Below are positions 16,110 through 25,072 of a DNA stretch of 49,790 nucleotides, one piece after another. The notes beneath the pieces are model-generated. The model worked only from the letters and a program-made list of their open reading frames with translations. It did no database searches and was not told the origin of the DNA. This DNA is from Candidatus Anaerotignum merdipullorum (GTDB lineage: Bacteria; Bacillota; Clostridia; Lachnospirales; Anaerotignaceae): assembly GCA_019115165.1 (NCBI GenBank), contig DXEB01000045.1:1-49790 (forward strand), written 5' to 3'. The stretch's first letter is position 1. Each line of letters begins with the position of its first letter. Made by a program: the position numbers and the translations under genes.

Positions 16110-16537
16110 AAGAGAAGCAAAATCTTCGTTTTGAAATCTCAATACTATGTTGATTTGAAAGAGGAAACAGCAAAACTGCGATCCTTTGTTTTTCAAACAA
16201 AAGAACAGAGAATGGTGTCAATCAAATGAGAACAATCCAGATATACTGTTTCAATTTCTAAAATGCTGCTGAAAATCTGGTTGAGATTTAATTTATATGA
16301 AGCTTTGCGTCATGGAGGGATACGTTGTTTGATGGAATACACAAAATACAGGCAGCGGAATACAGTGGATAGCATCATTTTCTGTTTGAGATTTTGAAGG
16401 ATATAGATGTTAGATTGAAAAGAATAGTGGGATGACGCAAAGATTTTTTTGTCCGGATATTCTCTGATAAATGTGTAAATGTGGTCTAACTTTCGAATTA
16501 CTTTCTGTGATTCCAGATCATTGTTTATATTCCAGGT
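16110..16537. other. Intergenic stretch after the mgtC-like gene
   Basis: No supported gene. It contains the distant inverted repeat at 16303-16442 described separately. The remaining sequence has only short broken frames. Confidence 0.45.
16303..16449 (+). ncRNA. Long-range hairpin ending in a T run, possible small RNA or split terminator
   Basis: CTTTGCGTCAT (16303-16313) is perfectly complementary to ATGACGCAAAG (16432-16442), which is followed by A and seven T. The 118 bases between show no gene. Either a structured transcript closed by an 11-bp stem, or a terminator whose loop was enlarged by an insertion. Confidence 0.3.
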
Positions 16538-16575
16538 AAAAAACGGCTCCTCTAAAAGAAACGGAGCCGTTTTTT
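16538..16575. terminator. Bidirectional terminator before the SsuA-like gene
   Basis: AAAAAACGGCTCC (16538-16550) and GGAGCCGTTTTTT (16563-16575) form a perfect 13-bp stem including the A/T tracts. It can terminate the minus-strand SBP gene and any plus-strand transcript. Confidence 0.9.
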
Positions 16576-16639
16576 GATTGGGTTAATCCAATCATAACCA
16601 CTGGTTAAGCCGGTGATCCTGATTCTTCCTGCGGAATTT

Positions 16640-17653
16640 TTATTCTGAAATTCCTTCTGCCATGACCGTTTTGGCATACGTATTGTCTACAAAGTCATCA
16701 AAGGGTACACGTGCGCTTAATTCACCGCCTTGTTCCATAATATCTTGGATCAATGTAAATCCTTCTTCGGAAAAGTCGGGGGTGGTTTTCCAAGTATCCT
16801 GTGCCTGATAACGAGCGATGATACTGGTCAGTGTTTCCAAATCGGAATCCGGAAATTGTGGCAGAATAACTTCGGCAATTTCTTCAGCAGAGTGTTCTGC
16901 AACCCAAATTTGACCGCGATAAATGGCGCGAGTGAAGGCTTCCATGACATCTGGATTCGCTTTCATATAGGAGTCGTTTGCCATATAGACTGTGTATGGT
17001 ACGTATCCACTGGCTTCGCCCAAAGATGCAACGATATATCCGGCACCGCTATTTTGCAATGCAGTTGCCGTAGGTTCGAATTCTACCGTATAATCGCCGA
17101 CATTACCGGTGAAAGCACCAGCTGTGGAAGTAAAGTCGATGTTATTGACAATATCCACATCAGTGAAAGGTTCCATGCCGTTTTGTCGAAGTATATATTC
17201 CAGTACCAATTCCGGCATGCCGCCCAGTCGACCGCCAATGACGGATTTTCCCTGTAGATCTGTCCATTGGAAATCGGGTTCTTCTGTGCGAGAAACCAAG
17301 AAATTTCCGGCTCGCTGGGTTAACTGCAGAAATGCTTTGGGATAGTTTTCTTTTCCTTCATTGTAAACATAAATACCTGCTTCTGTACCAAGTAATGCAA
17401 TATCTGCCGAATCCGAGAGCAAAGCGGTCATGGATTTGTCGGCACCGTTACCAACGGAAACAGTAACATCCAGCCCTTCTTCTTCAAAAAAACCCATTTC
17501 TTGTGCAACATACTGAGGCGCATAAAATACGGAATGTACCACTTCATTCAGACGTACCGGTGTCAATTGGTTAGCGGTATCTTGCTGTGTGCAGCCGGCT
17601 GTAAAGCACAGTCCAACCAAAGCGCTGCATAGAATTGCTAATTTTCTTTTCAT
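16640..17653 (-). CDS. SsuA/THI5-like (NMT1-type) ABC-transporter substrate-binding lipoprotein
   Basis: A 337-residue lipoprotein: basic start, hydrophobic stretch and lipobox FTAGC with Cys21. The mature part is a periplasmic-binding-protein-II fold of the NMT1/SsuA/TauA type: RLNEVVHSVFYAPQYVAQEM, GFFEEEGLDVTVSVGNGADK, DLQGKSVIGGRLGGMPELVL, then FTRAIYRGQIWVAEH. Such proteins bind nitrate, sulfonates, taurine or thiamine precursors; the ligand cannot be told here. CAAGGAGGAATTCC precedes the ATG. No permease or ATPase gene is adjacent on either side, which is unusual: it must work with components encoded elsewhere or be an orphan left from a decayed operon. Confidence 0.85.
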   Translation of the reverse strand: MKRKLAILCSALVGLCFTAGCTQQDTANQLTPVRLNEVVHSVFYAPQYVAQEMGFFEEEGLDVTVSVGNGADKSMTALLSDSADIALLGTEAGIYVYNEGKENYPKAFLQLTQRAGNFLVSRTEEPDFQWTDLQGKSVIGGRLGGMPELVLEYILRQNGMEPFTDVDIVNNIDFTSTAGAFTGNVGDYTVEFEPTATALQNSGAGYIVASLGEASGYVPYTVYMANDSYMKANPDVMEAFTRAIYRGQIWVAEHSAEEIAEVILPQFPDSDLETLTSIIARYQAQDTWKTTPDFSEEGFTLIQDIMEQGGELSARVPFDDFVDNTYAKTVMAEGISE

Positions 17654-17786
17654 GGAATTCCTCCTTGCTGAGTCTCTGCCTTTTTCTCTATGATATGCTA
17701 GGAACAGAAAAATGAGGATTGTCTTTGGTTCTTTTTTTGTAAAAATTTTTTTCGGTCTTTGTCATACTTTTTTCAGTGTTTTGGTG

Positions 17787-17792
17787 TATAAT
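17787..17792 (+). promoter_or_regulatory. -10 box of the polA operon
   Basis: A perfect TATAAT 61 bases before the polA start. The upstream sequence is a T-rich tract without a clear -35 hexamer at 17 bases. Confidence 0.45.
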
Positions 17793-17853
17793 AAAATGTA
17801 TTATGGCGGTTTCTATGTTTTTGGAGAATCCGCTGGAGTTTTAGGAGGTCTAT

Positions 17854-20514
17854 ATGGCTGAAAAAATCATGTTGATTGATGGAAATAGTATTGTCAACCG
17901 CGCATTTTACGGCGTTCCGCTGTTGACGAATGCAGAAGGGCGTTATACCAATGCGGTTTATGGTTTTTTGAATATTTTGCTGAAACTGATGGAGGAAGAG
18001 GCACCACGGTATCTGGCGGTGGCGTTTGATTTGCATGCACCGACGTTTCGACATCAGATATTTACGGAATATAAGGGCACCAGAAAAGGGATGCCTGCAG
18101 AGCTGAGAGAGCAGATGCCGCTGCTCAAAGCACTATTAAGTGCGATGGGGATCGCAATGTATGAGCAGGAGGGTTATGAAGCGGATGATATTTTGGGAAC
18201 ATTATCTCTCAGAGCAGAAGAGATGGGGTTGATCCCTGTTGTGGTTTCTGGTGATCGGGATTTGCTGCAGTTGGCAGGAGAACGGCTGAAAGTCCGTATT
18301 CCAAAAACAAAAGGCGGGCGAACGGAGACGGAGGATTATTATGCAAAGGATGTTGTTGCGGCTTATGGTGTCACTCCAAAGGAATTTATTGATGTGAAAG
18401 CGTTAATGGGTGATACCTCTGACAATATCCCAGGAGTGCCGGGCATTGGAGAAAAGACGGCTGTGAAGATTATCCAGCAGTATCATAACTTAGACGAGGC
18501 GATTGCGCATGCTGCAAAGATTAAGCCAAAAAAGGCTTCAGAAAATCTGGAAGCATATCAGGAGCAGGCAAGGCTAAGCAAATACTTGGCAACCATTGTG
18601 CGAAATGTACCATTAAATATGGATCTAAAAGCAATGGAAGCAACAAATTTGTTTAACGCTGCAGCATATGAATTAGTAAAACGTCTGGAGTTCAAAAGTC
18701 TGTTTGACCGATTTGAGCGTGGAGAAAACACTCAGGAAGAAACATCGGTTGCGGCATTTGGTCATATTACAACAAAGGAAGAAGCAGAAGCGTATTTTTT
18801 GCACCTGCCGCAAAAGGAAACAGCGTATACTTTGCTGACAGAGGATGGTGTATGGAAAGGAATGGCAGTTTGTCAGCAAGAAGATACAGCGGTCTTTTTG
18901 GAGGTGACAGAGGCGTTGCCCCAGGAGGCTTTACTGGCATATGCAAAAGATTTCTTGCAGCAGGAGGCATATGATAAAATTGGACATGATGTAAAATCGG
19001 ATATTCGGTTACTGGCACCATGGGGAATAACACGCATTGCTGCATCCTTTGATACGGCATTAGCGGCATATTTGCTGAATCCGACAGGCAATTCCTATGA
19101 ATATGATGATTTAGCCAGAGATTTTCTGGATCAAGTATATCCATCTGCAGAAGAAGTTCTGGGAAAAGGACGGAACAAACGGTCATGGGAATCCTTGCCG
19201 GAAATAGAACGGGTGTCTTTTGCGGCTAGGCAGGCAGAAGTGGCATTTCGAGCGAAGCGCGTGATGGCAGAGAGATTGAAGGAAAATCAACAGGAATCGT
19301 TGTTTTATGACGTGGAAATGCCGCTGTTGTATGTATTGGCAGATATGGAAAGATATGGAATCAAAGTGGACAGAGAAGCATTACTGGCATATCAGCAGCA
19401 ACTGGGTGAAAGCATAGAGGCAGTAACAAAAGAGATTTTTGCACTTTCCGGCGAGGTATTCAATCTGAATTCTCCAAAACAGCTGGGAGTGATTTTATTT
19501 GAGAAGATGGGACTGCAGGGCGGTAAAAAAACAAAGACAGGTTATTCTACGGCTGCGGATGTACTGGAAAAATTGAAAGGGGATCATCCCATTATAGAAA
19601 AGATTCTCTATTATCGCCAATTGGCGAAACTCAAAAGTACCTATGCGGACGGATTGTTGGCAGTGATGGATGAAAAGACGGATAAAATATACTCGACCTT
19701 CCATCAGACCATTACCGCAACCGGAAGAATCAGTTCCACAGAACCAAATCTGCAAAATATTCCGATTCGTTTGGAATTGGGGCGTCAGCTGCGAAAAGTA
19801 TTTATTCCGACTTCAGAGGAGTATTGCTTTTTAGATGCGGATTATTCACAAATTGAACTGCGGGTGCTGGCACATATGGCAGGAGACGAAACATTGATCG
19901 ATGCGTTCCGTCATCAACAGGATATTCATCGTTTGACGGCATCCCAGGTATTTCATGTGCCCTTTGAAGAAGTGACTCCGCTGCAAAGAAGCAATGCGAA
20001 GGCAGTAAACTTTGGAATTGTGTATGGAATTGGCTCATTCAGTTTGAGTCAAGATTTGGGAATAACCAGAAAAGAAGCGGAACAATATATCGCGGCATAT
20101 TTTGCAAAATATCCGAAGATTAAAGCATATTTGGATCGAACCGTTCAAGAAGCAACGGAACAGGGTTATGTTTCCACTATCTTCCATCGCAGAAGGGCAA
20201 TGCCAGAGTTGCAAAGTGGAAATTTTGTGCAGCGTTCGTTTGGAGAACGAGTTGCGATGAATATGCCGATACAAGGCAGTGCGGCAGATATCATTAAAAT
20301 TGCGATGGTAAAAGTCCATCATGCGTTGGAAACAGGCGGATATCGTTCTCGATTGATTTTACAGGTGCACGATGAATTGCTGATTGAAACGCATCGGGAT
20401 GAGATAGAAGCAGTGACGAAAATTTTGAAAGAACATATGGAACAAGCGGTTGCCTTGTCTGTACCGTTAGATGTAGATATTCATATGGGGGATAATTGGC
20501 TGGATGCGAAATAA
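17854..20514 (+). CDS. polA: DNA polymerase I
   Basis: An 886-residue repair and Okazaki-fragment polymerase. The N-terminal 5'-3' exonuclease (residues 1-290) has LIDGNSIVNRAFYG, VVSGDRDLLQL and MGDTSDNIPGVPGIGEKTA. The middle 3'-5' exonuclease-like domain is degenerate. The expected DxE motif I is absent (the site reads YTLLTEDG), GHDVKSDIRLL keeps only the motif II Asp, and the motif III Tyr/Asp pair is replaced in FAARQAEVAF. Proofreading is therefore probably lost, as in several Firmicutes. The polymerase domain is intact: DADYSQIELR (Asp near 661), RSNAKAVNFGIVYGIG, and LQVHDELLIE. The ATG follows TAGGAGG. It is the first gene of a five-gene run. Confidence 0.97.
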   Translation: MAEKIMLIDGNSIVNRAFYGVPLLTNAEGRYTNAVYGFLNILLKLMEEEAPRYLAVAFDLHAPTFRHQIFTEYKGTRKGMPAELREQMPLLKALLSAMGIAMYEQEGYEADDILGTLSLRAEEMGLIPVVVSGDRDLLQLAGERLKVRIPKTKGGRTETEDYYAKDVVAAYGVTPKEFIDVKALMGDTSDNIPGVPGIGEKTAVKIIQQYHNLDEAIAHAAKIKPKKASENLEAYQEQARLSKYLATIVRNVPLNMDLKAMEATNLFNAAAYELVKRLEFKSLFDRFERGENTQEETSVAAFGHITTKEEAEAYFLHLPQKETAYTLLTEDGVWKGMAVCQQEDTAVFLEVTEALPQEALLAYAKDFLQQEAYDKIGHDVKSDIRLLAPWGITRIAASFDTALAAYLLNPTGNSYEYDDLARDFLDQVYPSAEEVLGKGRNKRSWESLPEIERVSFAARQAEVAFRAKRVMAERLKENQQESLFYDVEMPLLYVLADMERYGIKVDREALLAYQQQLGESIEAVTKEIFALSGEVFNLNSPKQLGVILFEKMGLQGGKKTKTGYSTAADVLEKLKGDHPIIEKILYYRQLAKLKSTYADGLLAVMDEKTDKIYSTFHQTITATGRISSTEPNLQNIPIRLELGRQLRKVFIPTSEEYCFLDADYSQIELRVLAHMAGDETLIDAFRHQQDIHRLTASQVFHVPFEEVTPLQRSNAKAVNFGIVYGIGSFSLSQDLGITRKEAEQYIAAYFAKYPKIKAYLDRTVQEATEQGYVSTIFHRRRAMPELQSGNFVQRSFGERVAMNMPIQGSAADIIKIAMVKVHHALETGGYRSRLILQVHDELLIETHRDEIEAVTKILKEHMEQAVALSVPLDVDIHMGDNWLDAK

Positions 20515-20536
20515 AGAGATGATAAAGAGGGATAGT

Positions 20537-21130
20537 ATGAAAGTCATCGGTTTGACTGGCGGCACCGGCAGCGGGAAAAGCGTCGTAAGCCGCCTGCTGC
20601 AGGAAATGGGTGCGGTGATTGTGGATGCAGACAAAATCAGCCGGCAGATTGTGGAAGTGGATCAACCGGCTTATCGAGAAATTGTAAAGTATTTTGGAAA
20701 AGAGATTTTACAGGAGGATGGTACGATTTTTCGGCGAAAGCTGGGAGAGATTGTATTCCATGACAGCGAGAAACTGGCTTTTTTGAATCGCTGCACACAT
20801 ACATATATTGTAGCAAAAATGCAGGAGCAGATTGCCGCGGTAAAAGCAGAAGGCACGGCGAAATGCATTGTATTGGATGCACCTTTATTGTTTGAAGCGG
20901 GTTTGGAGCGCTTTTGCGATGCAGTTTGGGTGGTATATGCTGATGTAGATACTCGTGCAAAACGAATTATGGAACGGGATGGGGTATCATATGATCTTGC
21001 GCTTGCCAGAATTTCCAGTCAGAAAACGTGGGACGAGTACCGTGCATTGTCAGATATTGTACTGGACAACAGTCAAGATAGGAACCATTTGCAGGAGCAG
21101 TTGGCGATTGCATGGAAGACGATAGAATAA
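20537..21130 (+). CDS. coaE: Dephospho-CoA kinase
   Basis: Cytoplasmic ATP-dependent kinase of the last step of coenzyme A synthesis. ATG 20537 begins MKVIGLTGGTGSGKS, placing the P-loop at residues 8-15; an earlier in-frame ATG at 20504 overlaps polA and lacks a good site, while AAAGAGGGATAGT precedes 20537. Further family features are VDADKISRQIVE, LDAPLLFEAGLE and VVYADVDTRAKRIMERDG. At 197 residues it has normal length. It follows polA by 22 bases, a gene order common in Clostridia. Confidence 0.96.
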   Translation: MKVIGLTGGTGSGKSVVSRLLQEMGAVIVDADKISRQIVEVDQPAYREIVKYFGKEILQEDGTIFRRKLGEIVFHDSEKLAFLNRCTHTYIVAKMQEQIAAVKAEGTAKCIVLDAPLLFEAGLERFCDAVWVVYADVDTRAKRIMERDGVSYDLALARISSQKTWDEYRALSDIVLDNSQDRNHLQEQLAIAWKTIE

Positions 21131-21146
21131 AAATAGGTGAAAAAAT

Positions 21147-21701
21147 ATGATTCGATTCTTGAAAAGATGGGTACAGACGTTGTTTTTGGTGTCTGTTGCG
21201 GCAGTAGTGGGATATTTTGTAGTATTGCCTAAAGTTGTACCGCTGGAATATGAAGAGTTTGTAGAAACTTATGCAGAACAGTATCATCTAGAACCGGCAC
21301 TGGTGTATGCTGTTATTTTTTGTGAAAGCGGATTTCGTCCGAATGCAGTATCACCCGCCGGAGCAAAAGGATTGATGCAAATCGGGGATGATACGGCAAT
21401 ATGGGCAGCGCAGCAGATAGAAGGTATGCAGGAAGAACAGCTGGAGATTATGGATCCGAAGACGAATATCCAGATTGGATGCTGGTATTTGAGTTGGCTC
21501 TTTGAGAAATTCCATGGAAACTTGCAGACAGCGTTGGCAGGATATAATGCTGGACATAACCGTGTAGCGCAATGGTTGGCAGATGAGGAAAAAAGTAAGG
21601 ATGGATTGACATTGGATGAGATTCCGTATGAAGAAACGGAGCAATATGTTGGAAAAGTGAAAATTATGAAAAAAATATATGCATGGAGATATCATGTATA
21701 G
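21147..21701 (+). CDS. Membrane-anchored lytic transglycosylase (SLT domain)
   Basis: A 184-residue protein with an N-terminal membrane anchor (residues 9-30) and a soluble goose-lysozyme-like SLT domain outside the membrane that cuts peptidoglycan glycan strands. The catalytic glutamate is Glu60 in AVIFCESGFRPNAVSPAGAK, followed by the conserved GLMQI, a PKTNIQIGCWYLSWL block and ALAGYNAGHNRVAQWL. AGGTG precedes the ATG, and the gene starts 16 bases after coaE. In many Clostridia an SLT gene directly follows polA-coaE, so the position is conserved rather than incidental. Confidence 0.94.
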   Translation: MIRFLKRWVQTLFLVSVAAVVGYFVVLPKVVPLEYEEFVETYAEQYHLEPALVYAVIFCESGFRPNAVSPAGAKGLMQIGDDTAIWAAQQIEGMQEEQLEIMDPKTNIQIGCWYLSWLFEKFHGNLQTALAGYNAGHNRVAQWLADEEKSKDGLTLDEIPYEETEQYVGKVKIMKKIYAWRYHV

Positions 21702-21713
21702 GGAGGCGGTGGT

Positions 21714-23327
21714 ATGAAGAAGAAAATATGGGCTTTGATCATGGGTGCAATACTGATATTGACCGCTTGTGGAAATACACAAGGAGAAAATGATTTTTCT
21801 GTCACTACAGGAACGGATGCGCAAACCCAAAGCATGGGAGATGGATTGACGCTGTCTATGCGAGTACCGGAAACGCTGAATCCACTGCGGAATCGGGATA
21901 CATCGGTAGATCGGATTTTGAAGCTGATGTTTTTGCCGTTCATTGGTCAGGATGACAATGGAAAACCAACTGCGGGAGTGGCAGAAAATTGGACGCTTTC
22001 CGAGGATGGTCTGACGCTTTCAGTTCAGTTGAAAGAAAATTTGACTTGGCATGACGGTACAGCGGTGACGGCAGATGATGTTGTCTTTTCTTTTGATACG
22101 ATCGCTGCTTCAGCGGAAGATTCCGTTTATTATCCTGTATTGAATTATGTAGTTTCTTGTACAAAAACTGGAACTTATAGTGTAGCAATTCGGTTTCAAG
22201 AGTCCTTTAGCAGCAATCTTTCTGCACTCTATTTCCCGGTAATTCCAGCACATTATTACAGAGGACAAACAGAAGCAGGCAGTGCGGTCAATATGGCGCC
22301 AATTGGAAACGGACCTTACCGCATGGAGTCTTATACTATGGCATCTGTATTAACGCTGGTACCAAATGAACAATATTTCGGTACAGTGCCGTCCATTCCG
22401 CTGATTACCGTGAAAATTACTGCCAGTGCAGAAACGGATGATTATTCCTTTCGTCAAGGTATTTTGGATGCACTGGTGGCAGATATGGAGGACGCCGGAA
22501 GGTATATGACAGAAGACAGCCATACGAAGGGATATGCTTTTGATGCAGGGATATATGATTTTATTGGATTCCAGTTTCAAGATAGTTTATTTACAGATAG
22601 AAATTTGAGACAGGCAGTTGCGTACGTAGTGCCTAGAGCATATTTATTTGAAAGTGTATATTTGCAGTATGCAGATATGACCAATACGCCAATCAGCCCT
22701 AATTCATGGCTGTATGAAGAAAATGTTGCTCCGTATAACTATGATGCGGAAATGGCAGCAACGATGCTGAAAAATGCAGGTTGGACGGATGCAAATGCAG
22801 ACGGTGTACTAGAACGGACGGATGAGAATGCAGTGACAACGGAACTGCGAATTACCATTTTGGTCAATGAAGAAAATGTAGCCAGAAAGCAGATTGCGGC
22901 TCGAATGGAAGAAGAATTGGAAGCTTTGGGATTTGCGGTGACAGTGGACACACAGCCCTATGAGAGTTATCGTGAAAAATGCTATGCAGGCGAGTTTGAT
23001 ATGATAGTTGGCGGCTGGCAGATGTCAGAGGTTTTGGATTTGTCAGCTTTTTTTGGAACCAATGGAGAACAGAACGTTATTGGATATTCCAATGAAGAAA
23101 TTGACACATTATTGCAAGCAGCCAACCAGGCAGTTGGGGAAGGGCAGACATTGCTGGCGTACAGCAATTTACAGAAGAAGTTAGTGGAAGAGTTGCCTTA
23201 TATTAGTTTGGCATATCGGCAAAATATTCTGTTGACCTCAGATGCTGTTGGCGGAGAGATTACGCCGAATCGAATTCATGTATACGAAGGTATCGAATAT
23301 TGGACACTGCAAACGGACGTAAGATGA
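21714..23327 (+). CDS. Family 5 (peptide/nickel-type) ABC-transporter substrate-binding lipoprotein
   Basis: A 537-residue SBP_bac_5 lipoprotein with signal sequence and lipobox ILTAC, Cys19. The body shows VPETLNPLRNRDTSVDRILK, WTLSEDGLTLSVQLKENLTW followed by HDGTAVTADDV, PIGNGPYRMESYT, RNLRQAVAYVVPRAYL, and ERTDENAVTTELRITILV. This is the usual order for OppA/DppA-like proteins. GGGAGGCGG precedes the ATG, 12 bases after the transglycosylase gene. No permease or ATPase genes accompany it; in this position, next to a peptidoglycan-cutting enzyme, a role in recovering cell-wall peptides is possible but unproven. Confidence 0.9.
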   Translation: MKKKIWALIMGAILILTACGNTQGENDFSVTTGTDAQTQSMGDGLTLSMRVPETLNPLRNRDTSVDRILKLMFLPFIGQDDNGKPTAGVAENWTLSEDGLTLSVQLKENLTWHDGTAVTADDVVFSFDTIAASAEDSVYYPVLNYVVSCTKTGTYSVAIRFQESFSSNLSALYFPVIPAHYYRGQTEAGSAVNMAPIGNGPYRMESYTMASVLTLVPNEQYFGTVPSIPLITVKITASAETDDYSFRQGILDALVADMEDAGRYMTEDSHTKGYAFDAGIYDFIGFQFQDSLFTDRNLRQAVAYVVPRAYLFESVYLQYADMTNTPISPNSWLYEENVAPYNYDAEMAATMLKNAGWTDANADGVLERTDENAVTTELRITILVNEENVARKQIAARMEEELEALGFAVTVDTQPYESYREKCYAGEFDMIVGGWQMSEVLDLSAFFGTNGEQNVIGYSNEEIDTLLQAANQAVGEGQTLLAYSNLQKKLVEELPYISLAYRQNILLTSDAVGGEITPNRIHVYEGIEYWTLQTDVR

Positions 23328-23342
23328 TGGAGGCGGTAGATC

Positions 23343-24314
23343 GTGTCTGAATTCAGAAGAAATCCTTTTACAGGAGAATGGACATTATATGCGGAAAATA
23401 GAAAAAACAAACCGTATGAGTTTGCTTGGTCAAAACCTGAAAAGAAAAGCGAGAACAGATGTCCGTTTTGTATCGGTCATGAAAGTTGGACAACGCCTGC
23501 TGTTTATCAGGACGGGGCAGATGAACAATGGAATATTCGAGTGTTTCCGAATATGTATCCTGCGGTATGTATGGAGGATTTAGGAAGTCCAAAAGAAATT
23601 TTTTATGAGCAGGCAATAGGCGCAGGAAGACATGAAGTATTGGTAGATACACCGATACACGGCGAAACCATTGATATGTTTCCAAAAGAACGGTTGCTGT
23701 GTATTTTGCAGGTGCTGCGGATGCGGTACGAGAGTATACGTGCGGAAACAGATACATTGTATGTACAGATTTTCAAAAATTGTGGCGCAGAAGCAGGGAT
23801 GAGTATTCAGCATTCCCATTGGCAGTTGGTGGGGTTACCCATTGTACCGGAAAGGATCCGAAAGATGATGTCCTTAGGGATACAGAAAGATAACTGCCGC
23901 TTTTGCAAGATGTTGGCATATGAAACAGAGGTTCAGCAGCGAATTGCGGCAGAGAATGACGCATTTCTTGCCATTGCGCCATATGCTTCTCGATATCCTT
24001 ATGAGGTATGGATTTTACCGAAGCAACATCGGAGTACATTTGGAGAGCTAACGGAAGAAGAATTGTCAGCATTGGCGGAGATGTTGGGTTGGATTTTGCC
24101 AAAAGTGGCGAGACTACGTCAGGATGTGGGATATAATATCTGTATGATGGATGGTCCGAAGAATGGAGATTTTCATTGGCACTTGCAAATTTTGCCGCGA
24201 ATTGGTGGGTTTGCAGGGTTTGAGAATGCGACAGATTGTTTTATCAACACTGTGCGTCCCGAAACTGCGGCAGCTTATTATCGCGGAAAAGTGGCAGCGG
24301 AGAAAAAAAGTTAA
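23343..24314 (+). CDS. GalT-like (HIT superfamily) nucleotidyltransferase
   Basis: A 323-residue protein of the galactose-1-phosphate uridylyltransferase family, starting at GTG 23343 with GGAGGCGG upstream. N-terminal half: FRRNPFTGEWTLYA, a zinc-type CPFC pair (Cys39, Cys42), RVFPNMYPAV, GRHEVLVDTP, and the active-site block ending in H157-S-H159-W-Q161, where the second His corresponds to the nucleophile of GalT. C-terminal half: a second CxxC (CRFC) and FHWHLQILPR, another H-x-H-x-Q. The sequence is distant from housekeeping GalT and no Leloir gene is near, so the substrate could be a different sugar phosphate or nucleotide. It is the last gene of the polA operon. Confidence 0.85.
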   Translation: MSEFRRNPFTGEWTLYAENRKNKPYEFAWSKPEKKSENRCPFCIGHESWTTPAVYQDGADEQWNIRVFPNMYPAVCMEDLGSPKEIFYEQAIGAGRHEVLVDTPIHGETIDMFPKERLLCILQVLRMRYESIRAETDTLYVQIFKNCGAEAGMSIQHSHWQLVGLPIVPERIRKMMSLGIQKDNCRFCKMLAYETEVQQRIAAENDAFLAIAPYASRYPYEVWILPKQHRSTFGELTEEELSALAEMLGWILPKVARLRQDVGYNICMMDGPKNGDFHWHLQILPRIGGFAGFENATDCFINTVRPETAAAYYRGKVAAEKKS

Positions 24315-24353
24315 AAAATACGCAGAAACAGGGTTACATAGCATGAGAGAAGA

Positions 24354-24396
24354 AGTACAAAAGCATTGGATGTTCAGAGCTTTTGTGCTTTTTTTC
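24354..24396 (+). terminator. Terminator of the polA-galT-like operon
   Basis: AGTACAAAAGC (24354-24364) pairs with GCTTTTGTGCT (24379-24389), one G-T pair, followed by a run of T. It is 40 bases past the last stop. Confidence 0.85.
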
Positions 24397-24853
24397 AGAA
24401 AAAATTTTTAGAGATTGCTGCAAAAATGCAGAGAAAATGTAAAAACATATGAGAAATGATTTGACTATTTCACATATAAAAGCAATGTATGAATATGTGA
24501 AAAGACAGATACGTATCAACAAAAGACCAAGGGTTTTCAAAAAAGAAAATGCTTTGTCAATTTGTTATGATAGAAAGCAATGGAAAGTGTTATAAAAATA
24601 TATCCAATTGAAAAAATAAGAAGTACATAGGATTCGGTGAAGAGAAAGCGGAGCGGATAAAAAAGGGGCAGCAATATAGAAAGGGTGTAAGAGGTTTTGA
24701 AGATGTTTCATTGAGCGAAAACAAATGATATCAGCTATGATTCATACTGCAACAAGAACTCGTTGCGCTCAGAAAATAGGTTCTTATTGTCATGTAACGA
24801 AAAATTTTTGCGAAAGAAAAAACACGGTAAAGGGATGGTCAATGTTTTGAACA
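24397..24853. other. AT-rich intergenic stretch
   Basis: Nothing beyond short broken frames is seen. A direct or inverted repeat of AAGAACTCGTTGCGCTC / AGGTTCTTATT around 24750-24790 forms only a weak hairpin. Confidence 0.4.
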
Positions 24854-24882
24854 TTGTATCGTATTTTGGAAACAGCTATAAT
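24854..24882 (+). promoter_or_regulatory. Probable promoter of the cdaR-like gene
   Basis: TTGTAT (24854-24859), 17 bases, TATAAT (24877-24882). The leader to the start codon would be about 185 bases. Confidence 0.55.
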
Positions 24883-25072
24883 AAAAAATAGTTTTGGACG
24901 ATTGTAGGCATATGTGAGAGGTGTGAGAAGAGTTTCGCGGTAGAATCGGTTTTTGTTTGATACAGATTGGAGATAAATTGGAAAATACATCACAAAAGAA
25001 GAGCAAGGAAACCGAAAAAATTCTCAATACCATGATGGTAATGAGGAAAATTGGCGGGAGGGAGGTGGCAGT

